DNA of 64,000 nt from Vitellaria paradoxa. Taxonomy: Eukaryota > Streptophyta > Magnoliopsida > Ericales > Sapotaceae. The position numbers and the translations under genes are program-made. The notes beneath the pieces are model-generated. The model was given only the letters and a program-made list of their open reading frames with translations. It made no database searches and was not told where the DNA came from. Shown in pieces: positions 33,449-43,927 of this stretch. How positions within the stretch are numbered: the stretch's first letter is position 1; every line of letters starts with the position of its first letter. The stretch is from contig CM034236.1 of NCBI GenBank assembly GCA_019916065.1, positions 23,534,941-23,598,940 on the forward strand, read 5' to 3'.

Positions 33449-34918
33449 AGTATTATTTTTTTTTTTGTAGTTAAATTTTAATTTTATTACCAAAAAATTT
33501 TGATTTACAACAAGTCTGATACTACCCCATTCAAAGGGATCCAAAATACTAAAGACAATCTAACCTATTCATTTAATAATTCCACTTACAACCCAAGTGG
33601 ATAGGTTAAACAAAATAAGTCTCATCTCCTCCCTGTGTTGCTTGATTTAGAGCTTGACTCCTTGATAAATGAGATGCTTGCTCTTTAGCAGAATTAAATT
33701 TATGGATACGATCCAAGAGTTGCTTCTTGTTTTGAGTTTGTGAGAGACTTGGGCCTACTTGTACTTGCTTTGGCTCTTCTTTGGATTCTTGCTTACTTTT
33801 TCCTTCATTTGTTGCAGATTGGTTGCCTTTCACACTTCCTCTTGGTTGCTCATCATCTTGACATGTTGATAGAATTTCAAAGATGTTAGATGATGGTTGT
33901 GAAGTAGCTTTACTCTTTTCATATGGTGCATGAACACTCTTTCCCCTTCCTTTCACTTCTTGCCATTCTTCCTCCTTTTGCTCCTTGATTTTCCATTCTT
34001 GCTTGACTTGCTTAGCATCATGCCTAGGTTTACAAGGGCAAGACATTGTTGAGTGACCAAAGATTTTGCAGCCTTCACACCTTTTAGGTTTCCATGGAAC
34101 CTCAACTTTGATTTCGTATGGATTGCCATATCCCAAATTTAATTTGAAGGATTTGGGGATGCCTTTGTCAACTTGCATTTCACTGCATATTCTGGCAAAA
34201 GTAAACCTGCTTCTCTTTTGTATATATTCAGCAAGGAAAAGGTTGCCAATTACACTAGCTACATAGCTCAATTCCTCATCAGTCCAAAGCTCAAGTGGAA
34301 TATTGTAAAATTTCACCCATATTGGTAGTGATGAGAATTCCTCCTTATTCAATTGCATACCCGGGTGCCATTTTTTGATGAGAATTAGCTGGTTACCACA
34401 ATAATAGGGACTACCATCCAATATTTTCCTTAATAATGCATCCTCACTCTTGATATTAAATATGTAGAAACCATTTTCAAGAGTGACTACATCTTCTACC
34501 TCCTCTACCCACTTTTGCATTGCCCATGTCTTAACATAATAGAAAAAATTCCATTTGTCAAGAAAATAGCCAACAAGAGCATGGTCCCAATGAGTGTATC
34601 CTTGCTTTGAAATTTCAATTGGGATTTTAAGTTCATTTCCTTCTAAATCAGCATTGAAAAATCTAAGATTGGCAGCCTGGTTTTGCTTTTTTGAACCAAA
34701 TAAATCAGACCAAGAGGACTTACTTGTTTCAGCAGCTTTATCATGCTTTGGTTCACGGCTAGATGAATCCGAATTTGTGACCATCGACCAAAAGTTTCCT
34801 CCATTATAGTTTGATTCGGCTGCACGTGTGCTGATAGGAGGTGTCCCACCAATTTCCTTTTCTTTTTCCTTGAAATTCAATTTGCTCTTTGGGGAGGGAA
34901 AGTTTCCATACAAAAAGG
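33449..34918 (-). mobile_element. LINE ORF1-only retrocopy with poly-A
   Basis: The minus strand carries a 435-codon ORF, a short 3' UTR (33605-33468) and a terminal poly-A, seen as poly-T at about 33455-33467 on the plus strand. No RT/endonuclease ORF follows, although a LINE would have ORF2 there. It therefore looks like a retroposed ORF1-only transcript or a deletion derivative. Exact ends and TSD were not resolved. Confidence 0.65.
33606..34913 (-). CDS. plant LINE ORF1-type protein (DUF4283 plus CCHC knuckle)
   Basis: Intact open frame of 435 codons. The N-terminal about 90 residues are polar and low complexity. The middle (about 90-250) has the DUF4283-type layout with WNFFYYVKTWAMQKWV and GFYIFNIKSEDALLRKILDG, then GNQLILIKKWHPG and LPIWVKFYNIPLELWT. 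A CCHC knuckle CEGCKIFGHSTMSC follows, and then a Lys/Glu/Gln-rich tail. This domain pair is known from ORF1 of plant L1 elements and from host proteins derived from them. The first codon of the open stretch is TTG, and the frame extends about 5 codons upstream without an ATG, so the 5' end is truncated. It is the least damaged ORF outside the Ale element and the GUX gene. Confidence 0.7.
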   Translation of the reverse strand: MYGNFPSPKSKLNFKEKEKEIGGTPPISTRAAESNYNGGNFWSMVTNSDSSSREPKHDKAAETSKSSWSDLFGSKKQNQAANLRFFNADLEGNELKIPIEISKQGYTHWDHALVGYFLDKWNFFYYVKTWAMQKWVEEVEDVVTLENGFYIFNIKSEDALLRKILDGSPYYCGNQLILIKKWHPGMQLNKEEFSSLPIWVKFYNIPLELWTDEELSYVASVIGNLFLAEYIQKRSRFTFARICSEMQVDKGIPKSFKLNLGYGNPYEIKVEVPWKPKRCEGCKIFGHSTMSCPCKPRHDAKQVKQEWKIKEQKEEEWQEVKGRGKSVHAPYEKSKATSQPSSNIFEILSTCQDDEQPRGSVKGNQSATNEGKSKQESKEEPKQVQVGPSLSQTQNKKQLLDRIHKFNSAKEQASHLSRSQALNQATQGGDETYFV

Positions 34919-34926
34919 CTTCAACA
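34919..34926. other. target-site duplication CTTCAACA (left copy)
   Basis: The identical octamer lies at 35501-35508. Eight bp is the duplication size of hAT transposons. Confidence 0.9.
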
Positions 34927-35500
34927 CAGGGGCGGAGCCAGAATTTTTGTTAGGGGGGCACCGGGCGCTGAGGGGGGCACCGGGCACTAAAAGGGGCACC
35001 GAGCACCTAAGAAAAAATAATAATTGACTTATTTTTCTATTAAGAGTAGGAAAAAATGATGTTATTTTTAGAAAGAAAATAAATTATTTCTTGAGTATTA
35101 ACTAGTGAATATATTTCTTACAGTTAATGGTTCAAGCATATGAAATTTATTAGAGATATCCCTCACTTCAAAAAATATAATTATTATTAAATTTTATCAT
35201 CTATAGAATTTATTGTGTTATATGCTAAATTTACTGATAGTATAAACAAAAATTTGCAATGATGTATTAAAATGATACACTTTATTTTACAAAAAATGCC
35301 AAGTTTGATTCTATTAAACTTCTTATATGTTAAAAAATTTTGAGTTAACTTTAAATTTTTAATAAAATCAAAATATCTTAATTTTTAATTAATTTAATTT
35401 TTAAATAAAATTAAAATAATAAAGAGGGTATTTTAATAATTTTATCTTAAAATTTGAGGGGGTCCCTTGCCTCCCCTGCCCCCATGTAGCTCCACCCGTG
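34927..35500. mobile_element. hAT-type MITE, 574 bp
   Basis: The left end CAGGGGCGGAGCCA and right end TAGCTCCACCCGTG form inverted repeats (12 bp with two mismatches). The flanking 8-bp duplications are perfect. The interior is non-coding, starts with a G-rich direct repeat (GGGGGGCACCGGGC-like, three copies in the first 75 bp) and is otherwise AT-rich. Without a transposase it is non-autonomous. It sits just upstream of the LINE ORF1 copy. Confidence 0.9.
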
Positions 35501-35508
35501 CTTCAACA

Positions 35509-36480
35509 TTATATGTGTTAAGAGATTTTAAGTATTACAAGTTCCGACTTTGGTGATTGTTCAATTTGTTTAATCATTTAATATCCAAAAGTATACTTAA
35601 ATAGTGTATGAGAAGATTAAATTGTGAATTGATAATTTAATTACTTAAACGTGATTCAATCATCTATAGTTTAATTTTTATGTATGTTTTTCTTTTTTTT
35701 TTTAATTGTTTTTTTCTTTTTAACACACATCCGAGTGACTACTGCAGGTTCTTAAATTTAGTTGGTCGCTTGGTGTTTGGCTTGGTCGCTGGTGCGTTGC
35801 TGGGTAAATCAGAAACCGCTTTTCAGGTTTGTTACCCTTCGCTGGGTAGGCCGTTAATTTGGACCTTCGCCCCGGCGAACGTCTGGATTTCGGCTTTTTT
35901 TTTTTTTTTTTTTTTTCACACCACGGTTTGTGCCTTCAGTTTAAACTCTCACCTACTGAATACAATTCCCCACCAGTCTCCCCTAGTATTCGGTTTGCTG
36001 TTTGTTTGTGTTTCGAGATTTGAGAATCGACGGAATCTGCCCCCAAGTTTTTCTCCATTCATTCTTGGTAGTACATTCTCCGCAGGTCTGTGCTCGGCTG
36101 AGTTCGGTTTCCAGATTCTTGGTCCGCGACTTGATCTCTTCCTCGTCTTTCTTAGGTGATTTCATTTCCAGATTTCATATTTGGTTGGTCTGCCTTGGTT
36201 CGATGTTATTCTAGTTTGGAGCCATTTTGATTTGCTCTCCGTCCGTTTAAGTTTTCTGTCTGTCATCTAGTCTATCTGTGGGTGTTCATTGTTTGATTCT
36301 TGACCACTGTTCGTTTGGGTAAGTCCATTTTAGATTTTCTTATATTTTCATTGGTCTTGCTTCGGTTGTGTTGTGTTGGGTGCATCTGCTGTTAGTTTGG
36401 TAAATTTTTATACTCTGTAGTGCTTTTGTGTCTACTTCAGGGAGTCTTTATACGATACCCGAGCTCAGGTAGAGTCGTCC
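35509..36480. other. non-coding region upstream of the aORF-like gene
   Basis: AT-rich until about 35740, then a pyrimidine-rich, moderately GC stretch with poly-T at 35686-35703 and 35896-35916. ORFs here are unconvincing. The composition resembles a 5' untranslated region or LTR of the element that owns the next gene, but no terminus was identified. Confidence 0.35.
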
Positions 36481-37048
36481 CGTCCATCACGGATGAGGCA
36501 TCCTACTAGTAGGAGTCTCATTGCACAGACCTCTTCTTCTGAGTCAGACCCTGGCGAGTCAAGTATTCCGGTGCATTCACTGAGTTCACGTCCCTGCACC
36601 TAAGTATAATACTTCTAGGTTTCGGAATAAGGATTGTTAGGACTTTTAATTCTCTGTACTCTGGTCGTCCTCTCCATCTAGAGAGAGAATTATTCTTAGA
36701 TCACTTTCTGGCTCTTTAGTCACATTTCAAGGCAATGGATCTTTCCCCATTTGCCTCATTGGCTTTTTCGTCACCATGCCATTCCTATTCTTGTTCACGA
36801 GTTCTATGCTAATTTGCACGGTGTGGATGTTGGTAATTTTGTGTTTCAGGCTTATGTTAGGTCAAAGCATATTTTTCTGTCTCCCAAGATCATAGCAATG
36901 TATCTTGGGATTACTATTCCTACTCAGATTGACATTTACCCTAGTTGTGACGGAGATAGTCCGTCTAAGGGGAAGTTGAAGCCTTGACTGCTAATGCCAA
37001 GATGCTCCATTTGCTTGCTTGCTACTTTTTTGATTCCAGCAAGAGGTG
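36481..37048 (+). pseudogene. plant transposon aORF-type protein, 5' part
   Basis: Frames at 36494-36600 and 36730-37048 show LVHEFYANLHGVDVGNFVFQ and LSPKIIAMYLGITI. I recognise these as the 'putative plant transposon protein' type (VREFYANL...VRGK...I) found as extra ORFs in plant retroelements. Stops and frameshifts break it. The frame then runs to CYFFDSSKR, where the Ale copia is inserted after AGGTG at 37044-37048. It resumes at 41955. The function is unknown. Confidence 0.55.
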
Positions 37049-37302
37049 TAAAGGTTTTACGCAAATATTGAATGTAAAAAGGCTGTGTAATCTTTCATTG
37101 AGAACAATAGGATTTACACATGATTTTACAATATGGAAATATCCTAAATATATGCAGAAGAGATATAATTAGACTGCACAATCTCTGGTAGATAAGAAAG
37201 GAAATAATGGAGAGTAAATCTAGCCATATTGCAAGGCGACGATCATGGCTAGCCATATTGAATGGCGAAGATCATGGCGTGATATTCTCCATTGGTTTAA
37301 CA
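37049..37302 (-). repeat. Ale 3' LTR (254 bp)
   Basis: On the minus strand it starts TGTTAAACCAATGG and ends AAAACCTTTA. The expected CA end reads TA in both copies. It contains a near-repeat of GCCATATTG...GATCATGGC at about 30-bp spacing. Confidence 0.92.
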
Positions 37303-39851
37303 TGCCCTCGCAAGATTGTCTGGCCGTTAAGGACACCAATCTTGGACCGATGAGTATGGAAGTGAAGACGTGGTAGGGGTTTGGTAAGAGAGTCAGCAAG
37401 TTGATCCGATGTGTGGACATGAGAAATGCGTAGCCGACCTGTTGCAACTTGATCACGAACAAAATAAAAATCAATGGCAATATGTTTCATATGTGAATGA
37501 AAAACTGGGTTGGAACAAACATAAGTAGCACCAACATTGTCACAGTAGATGACCGGAGGAGAAGGTAGTGGAACCCGTAACTCATTGAGTAAGTTTGTCA
37601 ACCAATTGACTTCAGCAGCAGTAGAGGCAATTGCACGGTACTCGGCCTCAGTGGATGAGCGAGCAACTGTTTTCTGCTTCTTGGAACTCCATGAGATGGG
37701 AATAGAACCAAGAAACACAACATAAGCAGTAGTAGAGGTACGGTCATTGGGATCACTCGCCCAATCTGCATCAGCGAAGGCATGAAGATTTAAAGAAGAT
37801 CCCTTGCGAAGCAGTAGACCAAAGTCAAGTGTACCGGCAAGATACCGGAGGAGGCGCTTCACAGCAGACCAATGAAGGGTAGAGGGCATGTGCATAAACT
37901 GGGATAGCTTGTTGACAGCAAATGACACATCCGGACGAGTGAGAGAGAGATACTGTAATGAGCCAAGAACTTGACGGTAAAGGGTGGCATCGGCGAGAGG
38001 AGTGCCATCCAAGAGTTTGAGGCTCGTAGTTACCGCCAATGGAGTGGAAGCAGGTTTAGCTTTTGACATGTTTACCCGTTGTAATAAATCAGGAATATAT
38101 TTTTGCTGAGAGAGAAATAAACCAGTGGTAGTGAAGTGAGCTTCAACCCCAAGAAAGTAAGAGAGAGTACCGAGATCTTTAAGAGAGAAGCGGCCAGCAA
38201 GAACTGATATAAAGGCAGTCACAGTTGAAGAAGAGGACCCGGTGATGATAATATCATCAACATAGACGAGAAGATAGATTACTGAGGCATCACTATGGAG
38301 CATAAAAAGAGAGGCGTCAGAGTGAGAATTGGTGAAGCCTTCAGAGAGAAGAAAAGTTCGAAGCTCATAATACCATGCTCGTGGAGCTTGGCGAAGACCA
38401 TAAATAGCTTTTCGCAATTTGCAAACATGAGTGGGGTAAGTGGCATCTTCAAAACCCGAAGGTTGATCCATGAATAACACATCAGACAGAGATCCCTGTA
38501 GAAAAGCATTGTTGACATCAAGTTGGCGAAGAGGCCAATTGTTAGTTACAAGTAATGCAAGTAACAAACGGATAATAGCAGGCTTAACCACAGGACTATA
38601 TGTCTCAGAAAAGTCAATCCCAGGTCGCTGATGAAAGCCCTTAGCGACTAAGCGTGCCTTGTATCGAGCAAGAGACCCATCTAGATTTTTCTTAATTCTA
38701 TAGACCCACTTGCAACCAATGACATTTTGTGTAGGGGTACGAGGAACTAAGGTCCAGGTTTGATTGGCTAATAGGGCATTGAATTCATCACTCATAGCAT
38801 GGCGCCAAGCGGAATGTTTTTGGGCTTGCTTGTATGTGGAGGGTTCAAGAAGGGAGGAAGCGGTTGTAGTGTTAAGGTCAAGAATCTGTTTGGGTTTAGT
38901 GATATTATTTCGTAACCTAGTGTTGTAAGGATGGGGAGCAGGTAATGGAGAAGTATAATTAGATATAGAGGGTGAGTGATTTACCTGCAAAGGAGAGGAG
39001 ATAGCCTCGGATGGAGACGCAGAACAAGTGGCGGTTGAGGAGGTCGAATTCTGAGGATGTGACCCGGTGGAAGGGCGAGTGTGACGGGGAGAGGCGTCAC
39101 TTAGGAGGGAAGCATAGGAAGGAGAGGTGAGTTGAACCAAGGAAGGTGTGGAAGCTACGGGTAATATTTCTATTGCCTTTTCAGGTGGGAGAGGTGAACT
39201 TGCAGAGGGAGAGTGAATGACAGGAGTCGGAGGAGAAGGTGAGAACCAATCTGCTATAGTTGGAGAGAGTGTGGACTGAGTGGAAGGATTGGTTGAATGG
39301 AATGGAAATACATTTTCCACAAAACGGACATGACGAGAGGTGAAAAGTTTGTTAGAGGTTGGATCAAGGCAAAGATAGGCGTGGTGATCGACAGAGTAGC
39401 CAACAAACACACAGGGTCGAGACCTGGGTTCTAATTTATGAGATGTGTAGGGTCGAAGCCAGGGATAGCAAAGACACCCAAATGTCTTCAAGGAGGAATA
39501 ATTAGTGGACACCCGAAATAAATGAAAGAATGGAGATTGGTTGTGAGTAATGGGGGAAGGCATTCGGTTGATGAGATAGACTGCGGTCTGAAAAGCCAAA
39601 GACCAGTATTTGAGGGGCAATGATGCATGGTGAAGAAGGGTAAGCGCGGTTTCGACAATATGTCGATGTTTACGCTTGGCTGTACCCACATGTTCAGGGG
39701 TATGAAGAGGGGATTTAAGATGTTGAATACCAGCATGGGCTAACAGGTGACCAAGGCTGGTAGCTTCACCACTTCTATCTATATATAGAGTTTGAATAGT
39801 GGTGTTAAAGTATCGTTCAACCAAAGTCTTAAATTGTGCAAAAACTGTCAC
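37303..39851 (-). pseudogene. Ale integrase (C-terminal part), RT and RNase H
   Basis: 859-codon open stretch starting in the 3' LTR side at 37272 on the minus strand. Read from 39851 down: the integrase core with YIDRSGEATS and HRHIVETALTLLHH, a GKG-free Ser/Pro/Thr-rich spacer, then RT with LARYKARLVAKGFHQRPG, the active site YVDDIIITG and KYIPDLLQRVNMSKAKPAST. RNase H follows with FADADWASDPNDR and SSTEAEYRAIASTAAEVNWL. The integrase E and RT aspartates are intact. The upstream integrase part is in another frame because of a frameshift near 39900. Confidence 0.9.
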
Positions 39852-40950
39852 TACATCAGATTTGTGTTTGAGAGGATAAAGCCATGTGTACTTGGTAAAT
39901 CCACAAAAATGACATAATAACGGAAATTATTGAAAGAGATAATAGGGGCTTGACCCCAAACATCCATAAAAATAATCTCCAAAGGTTTAGAACAATTTAA
40001 AGATGAAATGCCAAATGGGAGTTTATGGCTTTTATTACATAAACAAGAATTGCAATGGGAGAAAATGGTGTTGGTCTTAGATAAAGGTAGTTGATGAGTA
40101 GCAATAATTTTGTGAAGAATTTTGGACGACGGGTGACCTAGGCTACAATGCCAGGAAGAGACAGTTGCTGGAGATGACTTGGAGGGGGTGGCCGTGAGAG
40201 CTAGGTTCTGTGAACCACCAGGTTGATACTTTGAATTCGGCCACTCATACACGTGTCCTTTATTCCGGCCTCGCACCAAGGATGCCCCCGTAGTTAGATC
40301 CTTCACAAGAAAGAAATCAGGAAAAAATTCAATGGAGGTGTTATTTTGTGAGCAAAATTGAGAGACAGAAAGTAAATTTTTCTTAATTCTTGGAGCACAC
40401 AAAACATTATTAAGTTGAAAGATGGAGTCATTAGAGCTAAGAGTAGTAGATCCAATATGAGTTATAGGAATGCTTTTACCATTGCCAACTATAACATCAT
40501 CATTACCACCATAATCTGAGTGTATTGATAAATTCTGAAGGTCAGAGGTGATGTGATGAGAGGCTTCAGAGTCAACAACCCAATCTGACTGATTTCCTGA
40601 AGTATCATGTGTTGCAAAATTGGCTTGAGGCCAAGGAAGATTGTTTGGTGAAGGACGAGATCGGCAAAGCTTGGCAACATGTCCAACTTTGTCGCATAAT
40701 TGACAGACAGGCCGAGGTTGTCCACTATGAGTGTTAGGCTGCCATGTTCGGTTTGACGAGTAGCTCTGACTATAGGTGTTGGGATTAGAGGAATTGCCAC
40801 TGTTCCCTTGATTTTGTTGATAGTATTGATATCCGGAGCCTTGATTTTGATATCTGGGTCCTTGATTTCACCATAACCGCCGGTACTACCCTACTGTCCC
40901 TGCAAGTTGTTATGATATCGACCTTTTCCTCTTTTGTTCTTTTGAGTGTA
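39852..40950 (-). pseudogene. Ale protease, GAG-pre-integrase and integrase N-terminus
   Basis: Minus strand. The protease motif reads VVDSEASHHITSD at about 40575-40600. The family has DSGAS, so the glycine after aspartate-serine is replaced by glutamate, which should cripple it. A CCHC knuckle CQLCDKVGHVAKLC lies at about 40660-40710. GAG-pre-integrase (WHCSLGHPSSKIL) and the integrase zinc region and MDVWGQAP follow at 39940-40160. Downstream, near 39900, a small deletion shifts the frame relative to the pol ORF. Confidence 0.87.
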
Positions 40951-41649
40951 CTAAGCAGTGACAATGGTAGACGCCTTCGTTGGATCATTATGCTTGAGGC
41001 TCGTCTCATAGTCAAGTAATTTTTCCAACAGTTCTTCGAAACTCACTGGAGATTCTCGTGCACGTAGAGCCGCTTTAATTTCTTTGTAATCATCCGTAAG
41101 ACCATTGAGGGTGTGCACAACAATCTCACCGTCACTCATTTCATGGCCAATCATTGCAAGATCATCTACAATAGTTTTGATAGATTGCATAAATTCAGAG
41201 ATGTTCTTTCCATCTTGACTGACCTTGGTGAGTGAATCGAGAAGGCCAACCATCCGAGTATTGGATTTGTTGGCATATGTGGCTTTGAGTTTGTTCCAGG
41301 CTTCTTGAGAATTTTTGCAGCGAGAAACAAGAGGAGCAGTCGGTCCCGTGACTGCTATTTGTATAGCGAGGAGAATGAGACGGTCTTGTCGAGTCTAGAT
41401 TTTGTGTTCTGGATCATCAACTGGAGGGCAGGGATGAGATCCATCTATGAATCTCATGAGATCATAACCAAGGAAGAGATTGGTCATCTGAGAGCACCAC
41501 ATCGAATAATTTCCACCTTTAGACAGCTTATATGGAATTAACGTAGCAGTGTTGATAGAGATAACCTGAGGAGGTGAGGCGGTGATCGGAGGCGAATAAG
41601 AGGTGGTTGTATTTTCAGACATAACCGTGACTTCATTTGTTTCCGTCAT
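40951..41649 (-). pseudogene. Ale gag
   Basis: The ATG at 41649 begins a gag with LSKGGNYSMWCSQMTNLFLG, then a TAG at about 41396-41398 (HKI then stop) where tryptophan or leucine is usual. The frame resumes with RQDRLILLAIQIAV and TWNKLKATYANKS-like blocks, then 41253-40951 carries VGLLDSLTKVSQDGKNISEF. A second TAG lies after TIVTA at 40948. The stops are G-to-A or C-to-T type. Start and layout match Ale gag. Confidence 0.87.
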
Positions 41650-41679
41650 GGCCGAGATTGAGAAGAGAAAGAATACCCA

Positions 41680-41695
41680 AAGGGCTCTGATACCA
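41680..41695 (-). other. Ale primer-binding site
   Basis: TGGTATCAGAGCCCTT (minus strand) lies directly at the 5' LTR end. It is a perfect match to the initiator-methionine tRNA site usual for copia elements. Confidence 0.93.
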
Positions 41696-41949
41696 TAAAG
41701 GTTTTACGCAAATATTGAATGTAAAAAGGTTGTGTAATCTTTCATTGAGAACAATAGGATTTATACATGATTTTACAATATGGAAATATCCTAAATATAT
41801 GCAGAAGAGATACAATTAGATTGCACAATCTCTGGTAGATAAGAAAGGAAATAATGGAGAGTAAATCTAGCCATATTGCAAGGCGACGATCATGGCTAGC
41901 CATATTGAATGGCGAAGATCATGGCGTGATATTCTCCATTGGTTTAACA
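41696..41949 (-). repeat. Ale 5' LTR (254 bp)
   Basis: Direct copy of 37049-37302. Its four differences from the 3' LTR are C/T at about 37083, 37117, 37166 and 37174 in the left copy. Confidence 0.92.
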
Positions 41950-41954
41950 AGGTG

Positions 41955-42495
41955 TGCTTGTATTATGCACATCATTCTTGTTAGCACACCATATCTCATC
42001 TTCGAATTGATTATTACTTTTTAGTGTCTTCAGAACCCTAGCACACTTCTTCCTTTTTGTGTCCTTATTACTCACATGTGTCCAGAGTTTGAGGTCCCTG
42101 TTTCGGAAAATCTTGTTACCTTGACGATGGTACACAGGATTGATAGTTCTTCATTGAGCTAGAGTCGGGCTTAGGATATGTCTTTGCAGCTGAGTCTACA
42201 CTTGTTTCATCATCCCCGTAGGCACCGAGCTCATTTCTTGAGGCTCCTGGGGCATCTATGCCCTTGCCTGATTCTTATATGCCATCACCTTTCGAGCCGT
42301 TCATGCTACCTCCTCTTCCACGATTTCAGTAGATGCCTATGTTCACTTCTGTTCCTGCATTTGTTTCAAATGCACGACCTTCGTATGTCCCTAGGGCATA
42401 TGACTTGTAGTCACTTGGAGTCACTTTGGATCGTCTGGAGACCAGCCATGACTCGAGGACACCTTGACCATATTGAGAACGCTGAGAATTTGTAA
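41955..42495 (+). pseudogene. plant transposon aORF-type protein, 3' part
   Basis: Continuation of the reading frame broken by the Ale insertion: the frame picks up right after the second AGGTG (CACIMHIILV, CVLITHMCPEFEVPV). Stops interrupt it near 42030 and 42160. The tail near 42405-42450 (SLGVTLDRLETSHDSR) resembles the coiled end of this family. A reading frame that spans a copia insertion and drops into one TSD copy shows the insertion is secondary. Confidence 0.55.
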
Positions 42496-42917
42496 TTTTT
42501 ATCAACATAAGAAATGAACAAATTTATTTAAATTAGTGTTTAATATTAAATATTTATTTGAGTGTTTTTTAAATTATTTGTTAAATTTTATTAATTAAAA
42601 AAATTATATAACACCCGAGTTAGCACCAGTATCTTTTTGTTGCATTTTTTCTCACACAAAAATATATTGTTCATGTCGCAAAAAGCCTCTACAAAACCTA
42701 ATTCTATCATTGGAGTGTACCAAAATCTGTTAATTCGAACACATCATTGACAATCCGCACATAAAATTACCTGAAAACCAACGTTTGAACTCAGCACATA
42801 CAATTACGTGAAACTGACTTCTGAATATGGTCAAAGAAAATAAAAGTTCCAACTCATAATACCCCCACCACCCAGAAAGAGGGAGGAGGGAGAGAGATGC
42901 TGGCCTGCTATGTATGT
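42496..42917. other. spacer and probable GUX 3' region
   Basis: AT-rich DNA between the transposon ORF and the GUX stop codon. The last about 120 bp are more GC-rich (GAGGGAGGAGGGAGAGAGA at 42878-42896). The 3' untranslated region of GUX should lie here. No poly-A signal was pinned down. Confidence 0.45.
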
Positions 42918-43927
42918 TTAAGCGGGTAGTCGACGGTGCCGTGGTAGGTTTTCATTATCTGTTGAATTTGCATCCCCCCAGTGCCGCAACATGTTTTTCC
43001 AGGAGCAATAATTGTCAATACACCTCTTGAGGCGCTGGTCACGGATCTTAATCTGCCAGTGCCCATCCGTGAAGTTTCCCTTCTCGGCTTGCATCCTGTC
43101 CCACTGCAATTGCGCCTTCTGAGTTGTTTTCAAGAAGCAGAACTGCTGCAGGAGCTCCGACATGGAATCGTGCACTTTCCACCACCTCCAGTGAGCAACA
43201 TCACTCGCAAATTCTTGCAGTATATCCACATTCCAGTTACAGTCATAATCCCGGAAGCACAGCCAGGGCTTCTGTCCCAAATAGTGGAGCACGTAAAGAA
43301 TCGGTGGTTCAGCTCCGAAAAGCCTCGTCTTCATTTGTCTCTCGTCTTCATCGTCCATGTCCCAGACATGTTTCAAGAAGTTCATGTGTTTTGGAATCCG
43401 ATGCCACCACGTAAAGATTTCATTCAGGTAACCTTGATCTCCCCCGTTGTAGGACTCAATCTGGTCGATATGATCCATTAAAAGCTGGAATGTGCAGTTT
43501 GATGGCTCTAGCACCATTACACCGGAGTTGAAAAGTGTCGCATCATTTCCTGTTGCAGAAATTTCTGGCATGGTAAATAAGGAATCAACGTTCCGAAACA
43601 CAAGCATATCAGCATCAATGAAGATGATTTTGTCATAATCTGTCAATTGCCACAACCGAAACTTGCTGTAATTCCATTCATTGTAGGCATCTTTTTCTGC
43701 TCTGGGGTTTCTTATCCTCTGGATTTCCCGAACTTTCCACCCTGCTGCCTCAAGTCCGCTCCTGTGGTACATACTGATTGTTTCATCTACAAGTATCACA
43801 AGGTCTCGCACCGATCCTGCCATGCGGATGCTTTGGGCTAAAGTTATGGCTCCGCAGACATAGCCATCCGCAGAATGCAGGATTGTTGCGTATGCTTCCC
43901 CATGTATATTTCCCGAATTACCATTTT
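42918..43927 (-). other. GUX: GUX last exon (catalytic domain)
   Basis: Begins after the acceptor CAG|AAAATGG at 43928-43930 and ends at the TAA at 42918-42920. It encodes the GT8 catalytic domain from GEAYATILHS to the C-terminal HRRLPA. The metal-binding DAD, the GGDQG motif and HYLGQKPW are all intact, and there is no frame damage. It is preceded by a 618-bp A-rich intron (43928-44545). Confidence 0.93.

Larger units (their letters stand above)
37049..41949 (-). mobile_element. Ale-type Ty1/copia element, complete, TSD AGGTG
   Basis: The 4901-bp element has two 254-bp LTRs (37049-37302 and 41696-41949) and a minus-strand gag-pol. AGGTG lies at 37044-37048 and 41950-41954. The two LTRs differ at four positions, all C/T on the plus strand, or 1.6 percent, so insertion is fairly recent. 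Short LTRs and the order gag, PR, IN, RT, RH fit the Ale/Retrofit lineage. Only a few stops and a frameshift disable the polyprotein. Confidence 0.93.

Noticed and set aside
35680..36214. 159-codon plus-strand ORF at 35680-36159
   Set aside because: Low-complexity Phe/Leu-rich translation of a pyrimidine-rich stretch with poly-T, and no domain.
43124..43481. Plus-strand ORFs opposite GUX (42981-43481, 43124-43414)
   Set aside because: Shadows of the conserved GT8 exon on the other strand.
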